From positions 346,001 through 410,000 of the forward strand of contig WAEK01000011.1 in assembly GCA_011634665.1 (NCBI GenBank): DNA of 64,000 nt, given 5' to 3'. This DNA comes from Mortierella sp. BCC40632 (lineage: Eukaryota; Mortierellomycota; Mortierellomycetes; Mortierellales; Mortierellaceae). Both the position numbers and the translations under genes were made by a program. Each line of letters opens with the position of its first letter. The first letter of the stretch is position 1. The notes below the pieces were generated by a model. That model did no database searches. It saw only the letters and a program-made list of their open reading frames with translations, and was not told the DNA's origin. Shown one piece after another: positions 1 through 12,900 of this stretch.

Positions 1-784
1 ATCAGCTTCCATGAGCTCTTGGACCAAGTAGCTAGAAGGATGTAAGCGGGAGTAGTATTTCTCCTAGTTGTTAGGATGCACATGAACCGAAGCAGAACCT
101 GGACATCAGGGGAAGTGTCGACTTAGCAGATATGACACTTAACCCCAAACATTGCGGCTAGACTTACATCTCGTTAAAGTCCAAAACATTAGTAATATCC
201 ATGTCGAGGATTGATGTGATCTACTCAGTTATGAATGATTAATAAGAAAGCCTGATAAGTATTGTGGTGCTGGTTTGTTGACATTGCCCAGCTAAGCATA
301 AGTGGAGTATAGAGATGGAGTGATGCGCCGTCTTTGCAGTTGACAGGTCGGGTGTGATGCATTACATTTTCGTGTCCTGAGAAGTGACGCAAAAGCTTGA
401 CCTCACGAAGCGCACGCTTAGCAAGGATAGCCTTCTCAAAGACTTTGGTGACCTTCTTGATGGCTACATCTTCGCCAGTGTGAGTATTCTTGGCAGCACT
501 AGAGTGAGAAAATGTTGGAAGAACAAGGGGGAGTGCGAGTCAGAGTCGTAGTTTTGGTTGTCTCCCTCCATAATAAATTTTCTGCTGCAGTCTTGGTTGG
601 TCCGTGTGTGTTCTCATGTGTGGGCGTGCATAATTACACGTCTTCCATATGCCTGACGAGCAGTTCGAGGTTTGAACACATACCATACAACGCCATAAGC
701 ACCCTGGCCAATCTCACGGACAAACTGGTACTTTGTGTCGACGATGAACTGCTGGTTCAGCACGGGGAATGAGTGGGTCGGCAT
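1..784 (-). CDS. MAP kinase, cell-wall-integrity (Slt2/Mpk1) type, 5' part only
   Basis: This is the N-terminal part of a MAP kinase that runs off the left edge. Exons read on the minus strand are 784-684, 498-366, 220-168 and 31-1, and all junctions keep frame at GT-AG sites. The first exon gives the glycine-rich loop ([11 protein letters not shown]). It is followed by [17 protein letters not shown] with the ATP-binding lysine, then the stretches [18 protein letters not shown] and [10 protein letters not shown] at the hinge. The [11 protein letters not shown] and [14 protein letters not shown] style is that of Slt2/Mpk1/ERK5-like kinases, which act at the end of the PKC-MEK cascade controlling cell-wall stress. 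The activation-loop TEY/TGY is outside the window, so the subfamily cannot be confirmed. I chose the ATG at 784. An open frame extends to 814 but starts only with TTG. Confidence 0.88.
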
Positions 785-2577
785 GATGCTTGGAAATGGA
801 TGGGAATGAATCAAAGCTAAGTGAGATGGTGAATGCTGCTTGAGATAGATGCCGATTCGCCCTTATAATCCGTGTGCTAGAGAGTGGATGTGCAAGAGAA
901 AGAGAGAAACGGAGGAGGGACAGGCCAGTGTAAGAGAGAAGAAAAAAACAGGCTGAAAGAAACGCGACGGGGCGTTTGCTCCAGTTCAGGGCAGCCCGTT
1001 TCCCAACAATCGGACCAAAAGATACGCAAGCAGAGGTATGTCCTGCTGCGTGGCGGCAAATTGGGGGAAGGTGGGGGCAAGGGCTACCAGTCAGCCTCCA
1101 CACCGATTTCTCGACTTCTGCGTCCTCTGCTGGAGGTCCTTGGCGCTACCTTTACAAGTCTGTTCCCTCGTGAACACTCTCGTTTACTCATTCCCATCAG
1201 CCCTTCTTGGTTGGTTGGACCCGCTTGCTCTTTAAAATGCTTTACTGGGGTCCTTTATCCAGGCCACATCTCCTACAAAGGCTCAATGGATCTTCTCCCT
1301 AGGTGATCCTGTGTCCTGAATACAGTAGAGCGACTTGAGACGATGGTGATATTGACGTGGCCAAGGAACGCGGTCTTAACTAGTTTGGGTGCTACAAAAC
1401 AAGACGCGATCGGTAGACGTATGGATTACCTGGGATTAGAGTGAAAGTGGATGAGAGCGTCGTGAAATGAGCAAAGGCAACAAAGATTGCCAGGAGAGTA
1501 AGGAGAGGGGGGGGAACCAACAATAATGAGAAAGAGAGAAAATGGAGGGAGTGAGAAGATAATGGGAAAGAGAGAGAGCGATGAAAATCAAGAATGGCAG
1601 ATGATAAGGTGGCGACTTTTTTTATTTCACAGTCAGGCCACTTAGATAGAGGCGAGGCACGCAGGAGACACAAAGCGAGAGGTCCAGGCTGAGCAATCCA
1701 TTGCGCGAAGCGGGTAATAAGACAACACGGGTAGCAGATCTCGGCAAGCTGCACGAGTGCTATGCATCCATCTGGCGCCCTGGTCTCCTTTTCAGCTCCT
1801 CGACTGATCAACACAGGCAGCCTGACTTTATCCCGTTTCGGTTCCGAAATGTCCAGCTGGAGGGAAGAGAGCTCATCAGGAGAGTGCCCATGACTGGGTA
1901 GCTTCATAGCAAAGATTGGCTCTTACAAGAGTACAGCCACGTCGCCCACATGTCAGGCAGCCTATGGGTCTTTGGTTTGGATACTCAGGGTCCCAATCTT
2001 CCCGCTGTGCTAACCTGACACTCTTTTTTGCCTACCTACTCCCATTCTTCCTTGGTGGTTAACTCAAGAATACTGCCTTCGTGAGGGGCCTTTCTGAGTT
2101 CGCTGCCCCTGCTTTTGAAATGTCCCTGCAAAGGAATACCTCTCAGTCCCATTAGGGGTAGGCGAAAGGCATCAGTGCAGCATTTGGGGATGGAAAGAGC
2201 CCAGATTACTCGGGGCACATCAGGCTCGGGAACCAGTCCTTTGGGGCGGTTGGGTAGTGTACGTTGTTTGTAGTAACATGTCGAGCCAAAAGGCATGACC
2301 ATAGTCTAAGAGGCGCACGAACCAGTGAGCCGGCTGTGGGGAAGAGCATTGCCGAGCCATGACTGGATCGAGCCAGTGGGCAAAGCCGACGTGGAGAGAA
2401 TCCTCAGGTCGAGAGCAGCCACCTACCAGTGAGAGGGGGCGGGCTTCTTCTCCTCACGGCCTCTCTCTTTCTCTCGTTTCATTCTTTCTCTTCTCCCGTC
2501 TCATCTATTCCTGGCACCCATCTCCGCTTGTTGTCCAGCACATCCCTACCATCTCTCTCTCACTTCTCTCTTCAACG
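785..2577. other. Divergent intergenic region, MAPK / HUT1
   Basis: About 1.8 kb separates two divergently transcribed starts. Open frames here (for example 1392-1907 minus) have no recognisable domain and no codon continuity with either gene. CT-rich tracts lie just before the HUT1 start (about 2450-2575), as is usual for fungal 5' leaders. I see no tRNA, no repeat and no other gene. Confidence 0.6.
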
Positions 2578-3780
2578 ATGCTTCGACTGGCTGGCTGTGT
2601 AGCTGGGTATGTCCCTATCCAGTATCCCCTCAATCTGTCATTCTGTGTTGCACAATATCGATCCGCTCTAATCCCATGTCTTTGAGATGAGAACTGACCA
2701 TAATCACTTTCCATCATCAGCATCTACACCTGCTTTCTGACCTGGGGCTACTACCAGGAAAAGGTCTCAACTACACCCTACGGCCAGGATGCCGTCAAGT
2801 TTAGATTCTTCATCTTCCTCAACCTCATTCAGGCCCTGTTTGCGTCGACGATCGCCTATCTGTATCTCAAAGTCCAAGGCAAACAACTCTCCGTGCCATC
2901 GAAGCCTCTCGTTGCCAAGTACCTTCAGGTTGCCTTCTTGAGTGTGATCGCCTCGCCATTCTCCTATGCGGCTTTGAAGCATATCGACTACCCAACTATG
3001 ATCCTTGCAAAGTCGTGCAAGCTGATCCCTGTCATGTTTATGAATATCCTCCTCTACCGCCGCAAGTTCCCCGGCTACAAGTATGTCTGTGTTGCCCTTG
3101 TTACTATCGGCGTCTCAGGATTCATGTTGCTTGCCCCTGTTGATGATCACAAGCCAAAGAAGGGAGCCGTCAACAGCTCTCTCTATGGACTCTTCCTCGT
3201 TGTCATCAACCTTACGCTGGACGGAATCACCAACTCAACCCAGGACCAGATCTTCCATGCATTCAAGGTATCGGGACAACAAATGATGTGCTTCATGAAC
3301 CTGTTCATGTCTGGATACATGACGGTCTGGCTCTTGAACCCCTACAACCCTGAGTTGGCTAGTGCGCTGGCGTTCTGTCAAACTCACCCTGCAATCATCA
3401 AAGACATCATCATGTTTTCGATCTGCGGCGCGCTAGGCCAGTGCTTCATCTTTTACACCCTGGAGCAATATGGATCCCTTTCCTTAGTCACCGTGACAGT
3501 GACCAGAAAACTGTTCACGATCTTGCTCTCGGTCGTTGCATACGGCCATCATCTTAACATCGAGCAGTGGCTCATGGTTGCAGTCGTGTTCTCGGGCATT
3601 GGTCTGGAGGCCTATGTCAAGCGAGCAGAGAAGCTACAAAAGATGTCTGCTGCTGGCAGCAAGAAGGACGACATCATCGCTGGCCACAGTGAAATCACCG
3701 AGAAAGGTGGTAGTGTTACTGTTTCAAAAACGACTATCGGGATCACTCAAAGGACAACTATTGTTGCGCCAAAGCAATGA
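2578..3780 (+). CDS. HUT1: UDP-galactose/nucleotide-sugar transporter, HUT1 (SLC35B1) family
   Basis: This encodes a polytopic ER/Golgi carrier of the drug/metabolite transporter fold that moves nucleotide sugars (and, in animals, ATP/ADP for SLC35B1) across the ER membrane. There are two exons, 2578-2606 and 2721-3780, joined as MLRLAGCVAG|IYTCFLTWGYYQEKV. They give 362 residues, normal for the family. Diagnostic stretches are FLTWGYYQEKV in TM1, the LAKSCKLIPVMFMN motif (about residue 145), and the TVTRKLFTILLSVVAYGH motif near the C-terminal helices. Hydrophobic segments fit about ten membrane passes. A hydrophilic tail of about 50 residues ends without a KKxx signal. The short first exon was chosen because it gives the conserved GIYT/FLTWGY junction in frame. 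The downstream neighbour UROD converges on it. Substrate specificity is from family knowledge, not visible here. Confidence 0.93.
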
Positions 3781-4183
3781 GAAATATTGTAATACTTGCA
3801 ATTAAAGAATACTAGTACCGCTCCTTTAAGCCGATATTTACTGTTTTACCATCACTCCCTCACCACCAAAGTGCTTGGCTCACCACAACTTTAAAGGGCT
3901 GCTTAATTGATAATAGCGTGGAGCCAAGATGGGCTCTTATCAAAGAACTTATCGATGGAGCTGCGAGGGTTGTCGCACTCCATCACCTTCATGCCATAGA
4001 TGCTGCTCTTTCGCGATAAAAAGGTTATTGAACAATAGTTCGATTACCAATTACAAAGGGTTGTTTGAGTTCTTGGTCATGGTTGTGAAGGAGCCAGTGG
4101 CTAGATACTTTTAATCGAAAACCAAACTACAATCTAACAGAGTTATCATGTTTTCTTCGGAATCCCCTACATCGTACTCTGCC
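3781..4183. other. Convergent 3' region between HUT1 and UROD
   Basis: About 400 bp between two converging stop codons. It is AT-rich, with short direct repetitions of gctc/cacc-type words, and no gene-like frame is convincing. It presumably holds both 3' UTRs. Confidence 0.5.
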
Positions 4184-6048
4184 TTACCCAAGAATGTTCA
4201 TTTCACTCTTGACTTCCTTAGCCTTCTCCTCAGCTGCAACCTCAAGTCCGACACGCTTAACTGTCTTCAGGAACAACTCCATGGCCTCAACAGGGACATT
4301 TGGCAAGATGCCGTGTCCAAGATTGGCGATATATCGTCCTGTAGAGCCGAACTCACGCACCATCCGAGTCGCCGTAGCCTCAATTGCCTCGTTGCCTCCC
4401 AAGAGAACACTTGGGTCCATATTACCCTGCAAAGTCACTCGTCCCTTAGTAACAGCCTTGGCGGCTGTTGGTGAATATGTCCAGTCCAAGGAGACAGTCT
4501 CGTATCCAATGACAGCCAGCTTGTCGAGCGCATACCAGGATCCCTTTGCAAACACGGTCATCGGCACACTCTCCTGGCCAAGAATCTCTTTCACCCGTGT
4601 AACGATTTGTGCCAGGTAAGGCAGCGAGAACTGCTCAAAGTCTTGAGGACCGAGTTCTCCACCCCAGGACTCGAACACTTGCAACATCTACACAAATTTG
4701 GCAAGAGCGTGAAAGGGACAAAAAAAAAAGAGGGAGAGATCTCCAATTAGATGTCCAGCCACCAAAAGAGAGATGTACAAGAGTAGATTTGGCAATCAAC
4801 TACTGATTTAATACCTGAGCTCCAGCGCGAACCTGACCGACAAGGAAATCAACGCACACATCTGTAATGCGGCGAAGAAGGTCGTGACTCTCCTGAGGGT
4901 ACTTGAAAATCCACTCTTTGGCCTTGGACAAAGTCTTGCTTCCACCACCTTCAATCATATAAGACTAGCGTGATGCCGACGAAGTAAAGTCTTGATTAGT
5001 GGACTTCGTTGCATAAACCATTTCAAGAACTCCAATCCCATTTAAAGGCTCTTACCATCAAAGTCCAAGGGGCGCCCACGAATCCAATGAGGGGAACACG
5101 TCCATTAAGTGCATGTCGGGTCATAGTGATTGCGTCAAAGACATACTGAAGCTCCTTGTGAACATCAACATTCTCTTTCAGCTTTGTGGCCATTTCCTCA
5201 GGCTTTGTCAGTGGATCCGGGAAGTGAGGGCCCTTACCGGGCACCATCTCGACCTGCATTCCCATCGCTTGTGGAATAACCAAGATGTCGGAGAAGATGA
5301 TTGAAGCGTCCAAGAGACCATCGTAGCGATCGATTGGTTGCAATGTGACCTTGGTGGCCAATTCGGGAGTACGGCAAATCTTGAAAAAATCGTTCATGAC
5401 ACGCTCCTCTCGGAACTCTGAATAAAGTAATAAGGTAGGGGGGAAAGAAATGGAAAGAGTGGTAAGAAAATATAGTTTAGTAGACCGATTTACTTTAAAA
5501 CCAAAGCAGTAGCCATACGTGATTGTTTTGACAATTTCCTCCATAAACACTCGTGTAGTTAGAAAAGATGATCTACAAGCAGCTTGATCTTTGCAAAATC
5601 AAGGCCAGAGGCTACTTGATGCTAACCGACACCCCGCCGAGCCTCAAAGTTACGACTTCCTGAAGTGTCCTGAAAGCTCCGTTGTGTCGATTTTTTTTTT
5701 TTTTTTTTTTTTTTTATGCAATAGGCTCCGACAGATTCATTGGTTGGGATCAAGTTGATCGCCTGGAAAGAGCGAAATCGAGCATGCTTTTGGTCATTCA
5801 TTGATGGAAACAAATCATTTCTGGTCATCATCTCGATGGCGGTCGCCCATTGCTTCATCCTTTCTGCTTTTGGCTTCAGTCTCTTTATCGAAATGAAAAT
5901 GCACTTTTTGCATGTTTATATCCTTACCAGGAAGGTAACGACCGGCCTGGCGCATGACCCAAACAGGTGCACGCTCAGTCTTCTCACCGCGGGCTGCCCT
6001 GAGGATCAGGTCATTCTTGAGAGGAGGGAAAGGTTTCGAGTCAGCCAT
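4184..6048 (-). CDS. HEM12: Uroporphyrinogen decarboxylase (HEM12/UROD)
   Basis: This cytosolic haem-pathway enzyme removes four acetate carboxyls from uroporphyrinogen III to give coproporphyrinogen III. Minus-strand exons are 6048-5928, 5417-5056, 4964-4815 and 4687-4184 (378 residues; family about 360-370). The N-terminal signature [12 protein letters not shown] (residues 29-40) carries the substrate-binding Arg. [15 protein letters not shown] carries the catalytic Asp region, and [12 protein letters not shown] and [15 protein letters not shown] (His near the C-terminus) are the other UROD signatures. Exon 1 joins exon 2 inside YLP|EFREERV, so no coding is missing. Even so, intron 1 is 510 bp and contains a T24 tract, long for this genome. 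The other introns are 91-127 bp. The promoter would lie in 6049-6398. Confidence 0.95.
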
Positions 6049-6398
6049 GTCGGAGGTGGAACAATGAGGAAGAACAGAAAGATGTGATCAGGAGGTTTTT
6101 GTCAGGGGTGGGGGGTGAAATCCGACCCGACGGCCGAGATTTGTGACTCCTCTCAGATCTATGCCGCTCTTATTCACACGCACATACACACACGCGCGCG
6201 CAGCGCATTGTTTAGAAGGGTATCCAACATTTGGCCTGTAACACTTTGTGTTGTGTATCGTTTCTTTTCGTTTCTTTATAATTGAGCGTACTTGTTCGTT
6301 TCATTACATCTTTATGGACATGAGCAATAACAAAAGAAGAAAATAAAAAAACCTAGCCAAAGAGGACAGTAGTAACCTTGCGTGTACCGCACTCTTGT
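6049..6398. other. UROD 5' region and CBS/PB1 gene 3' region
   Basis: About 350 bp. It contains a CA/CG dinucleotide-rich stretch (about 6175-6205) and AT-rich sequence after the CBS/PB1 stop. No gene is visible. Confidence 0.5.
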
Positions 6399-9300
6399 CT
6401 ATTTCCTCATCATACCAAACACTACCGCAATCACCAGGCCCACGCCAAGACCGACGGCGCCCGAAATGACCAATGGATTCATTCCACTATCGGCCACTGG
6501 TGTTGGCGGCGATGGCACAGAGGAGGGGCTCGCTTCAGTCCGCTTTCCGCTTTTAGAAGACACGGACACAGACAAACGGATTAGTGGCCACCGGTTCCGA
6601 TATGCCATCTGGACGGCATCCACGATATCCGAGTCTTGAAGGATTAGTACCTGATCGTCCTCTTCATCACAATAACTCATTGTTACATCCACACCAGGTT
6701 CTAGTTCTCCGATTTTCTCTTTGACTTTGTCGTACAGCTCCTTGTAAGATCGGCTGCTTGATGCAAATCGGTGCACCTGACCACTCACGCTTTCCTTGAA
6801 CTTGAATGTAAATTCGGTGGCAAGCTCATCGCCTACAACAGACATTGGAGGCATTGCCGCTGGTGACCCAAGACGCACAGATGCAGACTCCATCACACTG
6901 CCTCCTGCACCATAGTTGGCTTCTGAGTGTGGTGGCGCAAAAGACCGTACATCCGATGCCGAAATCTCTGACCCAGTTTCGTCTCGCGCAAAGGTCGATT
7001 CCCAGAACTTGTTCCAAACTGGACCCTGACCCTCTGAGACAGTATCGCCTTGAATTGAACCCATCTGGTTCAACATCGCCAAAGAAACCTGCAACACATC
7101 CACAAGGCCTGCCATCTGGTTTTGGTCATCCACAACGGGCAAATGAAGGTATCTGTTGTCATGCATCTTCTTGAGTGCATCTAGAATGGTCATACTCGAT
7201 CGGACCGTGTCTGGGTGAGGAGTCATTACACGGATAGCTGATGTCCTGTCAGGCTCCAATCCTGCAGCCATGACTCTCACCACAATATCCTATATAAGCA
7301 GCAAAATTATTAGATGGAGTCCTTCGGGACACAGAATCTCTTGAGTGCTTGATCTCGTAACTTTCTGTCTTACCTTTGTAGTAAAAATTCCAGCAATACG
7401 ACCATCCTCCATGATCAAACTGGCAGTAGTATGGTACTGCTTCATCAGCTTTGACGCCTCTCTCACCGATGTCCTAGTTTGAATTTCGGCAACTCCGTGG
7501 CTTTCATCCAGAATCGTGTTCAAATCCGGCGAGGACATCTTTTCTCTCATCTGGAATGTCGTTTAATCCAAGGCTAGAAGAGTCAGTTCATCTGCAATTG
7601 ATCTAGTCGGCTTCTGCTCCATGTCCAAAATGCGCAAAAGACAGTCATCATTACCAGGTCGACGTAGTTCTGGAGCTCAGGGTTGGCTGGCGCAGCCCAT
7701 TCTGACTGCATGCCTTGCAGGGCATCCACCAATTTCTTTGACGACTGGTGAGCCTTTTCTAATTTCTCCAGGGCCTCATACAAGCACTTTGTGATATCAA
7801 GCAACCCAACAACATCGCCTAGATCCGCCCAGAATGCAACCAGGGCCTAACGTTAGCTTCTCGTCTTACTCTCCCGACATTGCGATGATATAACGGGCTG
7901 CTCATAGTGGAGCTTCGCCAGGAAATTTCAATACCGTCAGAATTTAGACAGGGCAAGTGACGGAAGCCGCCACTGACCATCCTGTTAAGAGCTTCCGTCG
8001 CATTCGTCTCGGTGGTAACACAATATGGATTCTATTCGTAAAGATAAATAAATAAAAAATAAAGGAGACAACTGTTAAATCTGGAGAACAAAGTAGCAGG
8101 GCTCCATGAAGTGACCCCGAACACACATACTCTGGTCATGACTTGTGCAAGTAGGGTACTGCGAATATCGAGTCCTTCGGCGACGACACGGAAAGCCAGA
8201 TCCTTGTCAGTCATAATACCTAAAATCCTATAGGAGTTAGTATGCAACGCCTATTCTACACTAGCAGAATTTTGTGTTGCATTCCATAAATTTCAGTCGA
8301 AAGAATGAAAGAGAAAGAGAAAAGATACGTACCCACAAGCGTCTGCTCTTGAGCGTCAATTACAAGAACTGCGTCCGCCCTATTATGGATTATGAGTGAT
8401 TGAAAGGGCTTTACGTCAAGGTACTGCAAAAGCATCCCTCTGAAGGAGACACATCGACGATAATTTTCCCTCTTTGTATCTTTTGTACCCCACAAAAATC
8501 CCTATGCAAAAAAAAAAGCTGCTCAAATGCAAGAGTGCCTGAGCTGTGCTGGATTGACAGGAATGTTGTCTGGTGCTCTCCGAAAGATTTTCATTGTTCG
8601 TTACCTCTTTGCAGCCATGATTCTATTTTAGAGAAAGATACGGGTCGGTGAGCAATTGTTCTTTTTTCTCCAGGACCACTGTGGTCTACTACCCACCGGG
8701 GCGCAAACTTATCAGAGCGACGGAACTGAGCCGGGGAGAGCAAGGCTGAACTAGGTTCGATGACCCCTCCCACCTCATCCTCTCTCTCTCCCGTCGTCGA
8801 CAGGGTGGGGTGGGGAAAAATTCGAATTTACACTGCCTCGACATCATGCTTCCACCTTTTCTTCTCTTCCCCTTACCTCGCAGCGTCTACGACCATGGCA
8901 GTGTCCGGGAGCGTGATCGCGGGAGATGGTCTAAAGAGGATCCAGATTACATGATACCAAAGAAGGTACAAGGGTTAAAAAAGGAGATAGAAGCGATCAT
9001 GGCCAAGCAACGGAACAATAGGTTCCTTGAGGTCAGAGCGTGCATGGTCACTTTGCAGCTCTTTTCATTTGTCTGTCTCCGTTAGTCCCATATTTGTGCC
9101 TGACGGAAAGCCTATGTACCAGCAGTCCTGAGAGAAAACAAATTATCAAGGAGAAAAAAAACCTTTCTGTTGGGTGTAGCCCTTACCGAAGTGACCCGAC
9201 GGTACCTTGGACAGGGCGAGTGGACCCGTGGGTCCTTGTGGCGGGATTCTTGCGGCCAAGCTCCTGGTCAAGCTTTTTGCGCAAGGCATCGTCTTTGCGC

Positions 9301-9461
9301 GACTGCCGCTTGCGAGCCATCTCAGACGCCGAGAGGCCATCAGAAGAAGACGCTGCATTCCCGGTGGCGCTGTTAGGTCCAGCGACAGTGGTACGTTTTA
9401 CAGTCGGAGCACCGACGGTCGACCCTGCGTTGGACTTTGCGTAGGTCGTATTTCTCAACAT
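6399..9461 (-). CDS. Four-CBS, PB1-domain, C-terminal membrane-anchored protein
   Basis: This encodes 603 residues over nine minus-strand exons: 9461-9187, 8930-8877, 8622-8605, 8379-8333, 8219-8131, 8031-7935, 7818-7655, 7550-7374 and 7289-6399. The basic N-terminus (ARKRQSRKDDALRKKL) precedes two Bateman pairs. CBS signatures are ADAVLVID, GIMTDKDLAFRVVAEGL, GFRHLP, DVVGLLDITKCLYEALEKLE, TTASLIMEDGRIAGIFT, VVRVMAAGLEP, and RYLHLPVVDDQNQMAGLVD. A PB1 domain follows (about residues 470-555, ending VDAVQMAYRNRWPLIRLSV). A single hydrophobic tail (about 578-600) ends FGMMRK, so it is probably tail-anchored. CBS pairs usually bind adenosine nucleotides and PB1 mediates hetero-oligomerisation. 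The exact role of this fungal family is unknown to me. Exon 3 is an 18-nt microexon that completes CBS1 (IMAAKR). The gene is divergent from TFIP11. Confidence 0.9.
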
Positions 9462-9910
9462 TGGACGACCAGATGAAGATTTCTGAGAGCCGATCGAACA
9501 CGATGACGATTAGAAATGATTAGTGTATTGCAATGGCCGATGAAAGGAGAGCGGAGAGGTGGACGGAAAATCGACCAGGACTGAACGGTAGGAAAGAGAT
9601 GTTATGTCAGGATAACGGTAAGACAAAGATTAAAGAAAGAAAACGACGGGTAGAGATTGCAATCGACGAGCAAAAGGCTGGAAATCGGTGTGTCCTGGAG
9701 ACCATATTCAGATATCAAAAACGGTCACAATAACCGCGGTTCATTCTTTATGAGCAGACTCGACCTTCTCCATGTCGATCTACCTCATCGACCTGCACCC
9801 TCGGCCTGCATCTTATTAGTGTTTGTTGACAGGATCCAATACAGGGAACTGAACTACTGGATTTACTTCTCTTTGTTCACCATCCATATACTCTTAAAAA
9901 AACTCTAATA
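9462..9910. promoter_or_regulatory. Shared divergent promoter region, CBS/PB1 gene and TFIP11
   Basis: This 449-bp segment lies between two divergent ATGs. Short open frames here have no domain. The TFIP11 leader ends in an A-rich stretch just before its ATG. I cannot point to specific factor sites. Confidence 0.45.
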
Positions 9911-12900
9911 ATGGGAAGAAAAAAACACGCCCTGAATGATGATTACTCTTCGTCTTCGGACGAAGATCAGCCCCGAAAACAGTCTGGAGATGGCTCTTTC
10001 GCAGGTATTACCTCGGAGGTCTTGATTTCTAGTTGCGCTATGCTTTCTATATATTCTAAAGAAGCGTCTTTCTCCTCATACCTTATAGATCCAATGCATC
10101 GGAGGAAACGAAGGCATGCGAAGGAAGAGGCCATTTATGGGTCTTTTTATGACTGGGGGTCAGACGAGGATGAGGCGACGCCAAAGCAAAATAGGAGATC
10201 CGAGCGCTCTCGAGAGTTCGCTTTTGTCACAGCTTCCTCTACCGCATCATCATCCAAAAATTCTAAACAGCCGCGCAGGTCATCTAGTGCCGATATGTCA
10301 ATGTCAGGATCTGATTCAGATCAAGGCAGTGGTGGCGATGAGAGTGGTATCGATGAAAGCAGAAGAAACTCAGATGACATGGATTCGGACAGTCAGGGTA
10401 AAGATAAGGTTGATGAAATGGATGAGATTAGCGATGAGGGTGAGGACGATGAAGCTGCGGATGAACGAGCTGCAAGGATAGCGCGTGAGGCTGCATTCCA
10501 AGAAAAACGCCGACGGGAGCAGGAGGAGCTAGACGCCTATGAAGACAAAACTGAGCAACAGCGTCCTCAAATGGGAATGTCTCACGCCAACATTTCAATG
10601 CAACCACCCTCACAACAACGACCAAGTCCGATGTCTTCAAGGACCTTTTCACCCGCATCATCAAGTCCTCAATCCAGCTCTCCCATGATCGCGCCTGTCA
10701 AAGTAGGCAAGGACTATGGTGCCTTCTCTGCCAAAGGAAGTGGATTCGGTCTCAAGATGCTCGAAAAAATGGGCTGGAAAAAAGGATTTGGTCTCGGCTC
10801 TGGTGGTTCTGGTATTGTCGAACCTATCGAAACAAAGCAAAGACCTGTCAAAATGGGTATCGGTTTTGGTGGGTTCAAGGAAAAGACCGCACAGACGGTT
10901 GCAGAAGAAAAACGGAAAGGTATAGCAGTATCTTCAGATGAGGAAGACGAACTCGAAGCTCAAGCTAAGGGGAAAGGAAAGGGGAGAGGAAAGGGAAAGG
11001 AAAAGAAGGACGCAGCAGTCCCAGCAGATGGATGGAGGCAAACTGAAAGTCGTAAGAGTGCGAGGACTGGGCCAAGAATTGAGTATAAGACCGCAGCAGA
11101 AATTCAGCAGGAGATCGAGTCTAGAGACTTACCCATGGCCCCGATGCAAACACAGAAAATCCTCGACATGACTGGCAAGACCGTAAGTGTCATTTCTAGT
11201 AGCGTGTCATTATACGGAAGGGCCTAGCCATTTGGCAGTTAGTATTAATTACCAATGCTTCATTTATTATTACATAGGTCCGGGAATTGTCTTCAATGAG
11301 CCAAATCAGCTCAGCGATTGCTCGGGCAGACGAGCGCTTCCCTGAACTCCGACACAATTTAGAATTGATGGCCGATATCTCAACTACAGACCTGGAGCAG
11401 CTTGCAAGGAAACAGAAAGCAGACCATATCCGCCAACAGACACTAGAGAAAGAAGGACACAGGGTACAACAGCTTGTCGCCCAAGATGAGATGAGCATTG
11501 AAAAGCTTGTCAAAGTTATGTCAATCGCAGACCAGTGTCAAAAAATAGCCAACGAGGTCAAAGAAGCCACCAGCGACACGACGGGAGTTCCTGCAGTCGA
11601 GATCAAAGAAGATTATCTAGCAATGGCGTTCAAGGAACCATTCGATCTATTTTCAGGATTATACTACGAGGAGTATAAGGTTTACGAGCTTGATCAGGTT
11701 GTTGTGGCGTCGATTCAGGAAAGCTTCAAGCGCCTTCTCAAAGACTGGGATGTACTTGCAAATCCGACACTTGGCGCTGGGTTGTTCAAGAGATGGCAAA
11801 CACTAATGAGAACTAGCCGCGTTGTCTATGAAGATTCCCAAGGCCCTATGTATGACGCCCGCGATGGGGCTCCTCTTTTCGGTGGACATAAACAGCAGCA
11901 CGAGGCCATGTCAGCTTATGAGTCACTCCTAAACCAACACTGGCTGCCCAAGGTGCGATCGGCTCTAAACAACAGATGGGATCCTCGCGATTGCGACTCT
12001 GTAATAGAACTCCTGGAAGCCTGGGCACCGCCTTTGTTGCCTATGTTTATCCAGGACAACATTGTGACACAGCTGGTCATGCCTAAGCTACAGAAACAGG
12101 TTGAACAATGGACACCTCGCGATGAGCTGATGCTGCATACGTGGATTCACCCATGGCTTCCTATCCTTGGGCAAGCTCGGCTAGAGCAAGAACTGTTTGC
12201 AGAGGTGCGGAGAAAATTGTCCGCAGGCTTGGCTTCATGGGTAGCTCTAGACCCTTCCGGATTGCAAGTGCTCGATCCCTGGCGAGGGGTCTTTGATCCA
12301 TCAGATATGGAGATTTTGTTATTGAAGTCTGTACTCCCTAAGCTGGTTGAGGCTCTGCAGGTATTCGAGATTAATCCTCGAGACCAACAACTGGAAATCC
12401 TCCAAGCAGTTTTGCCGTGGCATACCTTCTTCCCGAGCACAACCTTCAGCTCACTGCTTTTGAACGAGTTCTTTCCAAAGTGGCATCGTGTCCTCTACCT
12501 TTGGCTTACGCACCCAGGCTCGTCGTCAAGTACAGACTTAGATCAGGTCTCGCAATGGTATCAATGGTGGAAGTCACTCTTTCCGCAAGACGTACTACAG
12601 GAGACTGCTGTTGCAACAGGATTCCGCCAGGGGCTGGATATGATCAATCAGTTCATGGCGGGACTCGAGATTAGACCACCAGCCGAAGTTGGTCCAGACA
12701 TGCGACTTTCAACCAATGGCGATAGTGGCGCTGGCGCGGCAGGTACCGATACCCAAGCGGCCCTTGGCCGACTCCAAACTAAGAAACATCTGGTAACATC
12801 AGTGTCGTTCAAGGACCTAGTTCAAGATTATGCAACACAGAATTCACTATTGTTTGTCATGACGCGCCAGATCCACGAGCGCTCTGGGCGGCCACTCTAT

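Noticed and set aside
1392..1907. 171-residue minus-strand open frame upstream of the MAPK gene
   Set aside because: No domain, low-complexity composition, and located in a region with CT/GA tracts. Codon style is unlike the real genes.
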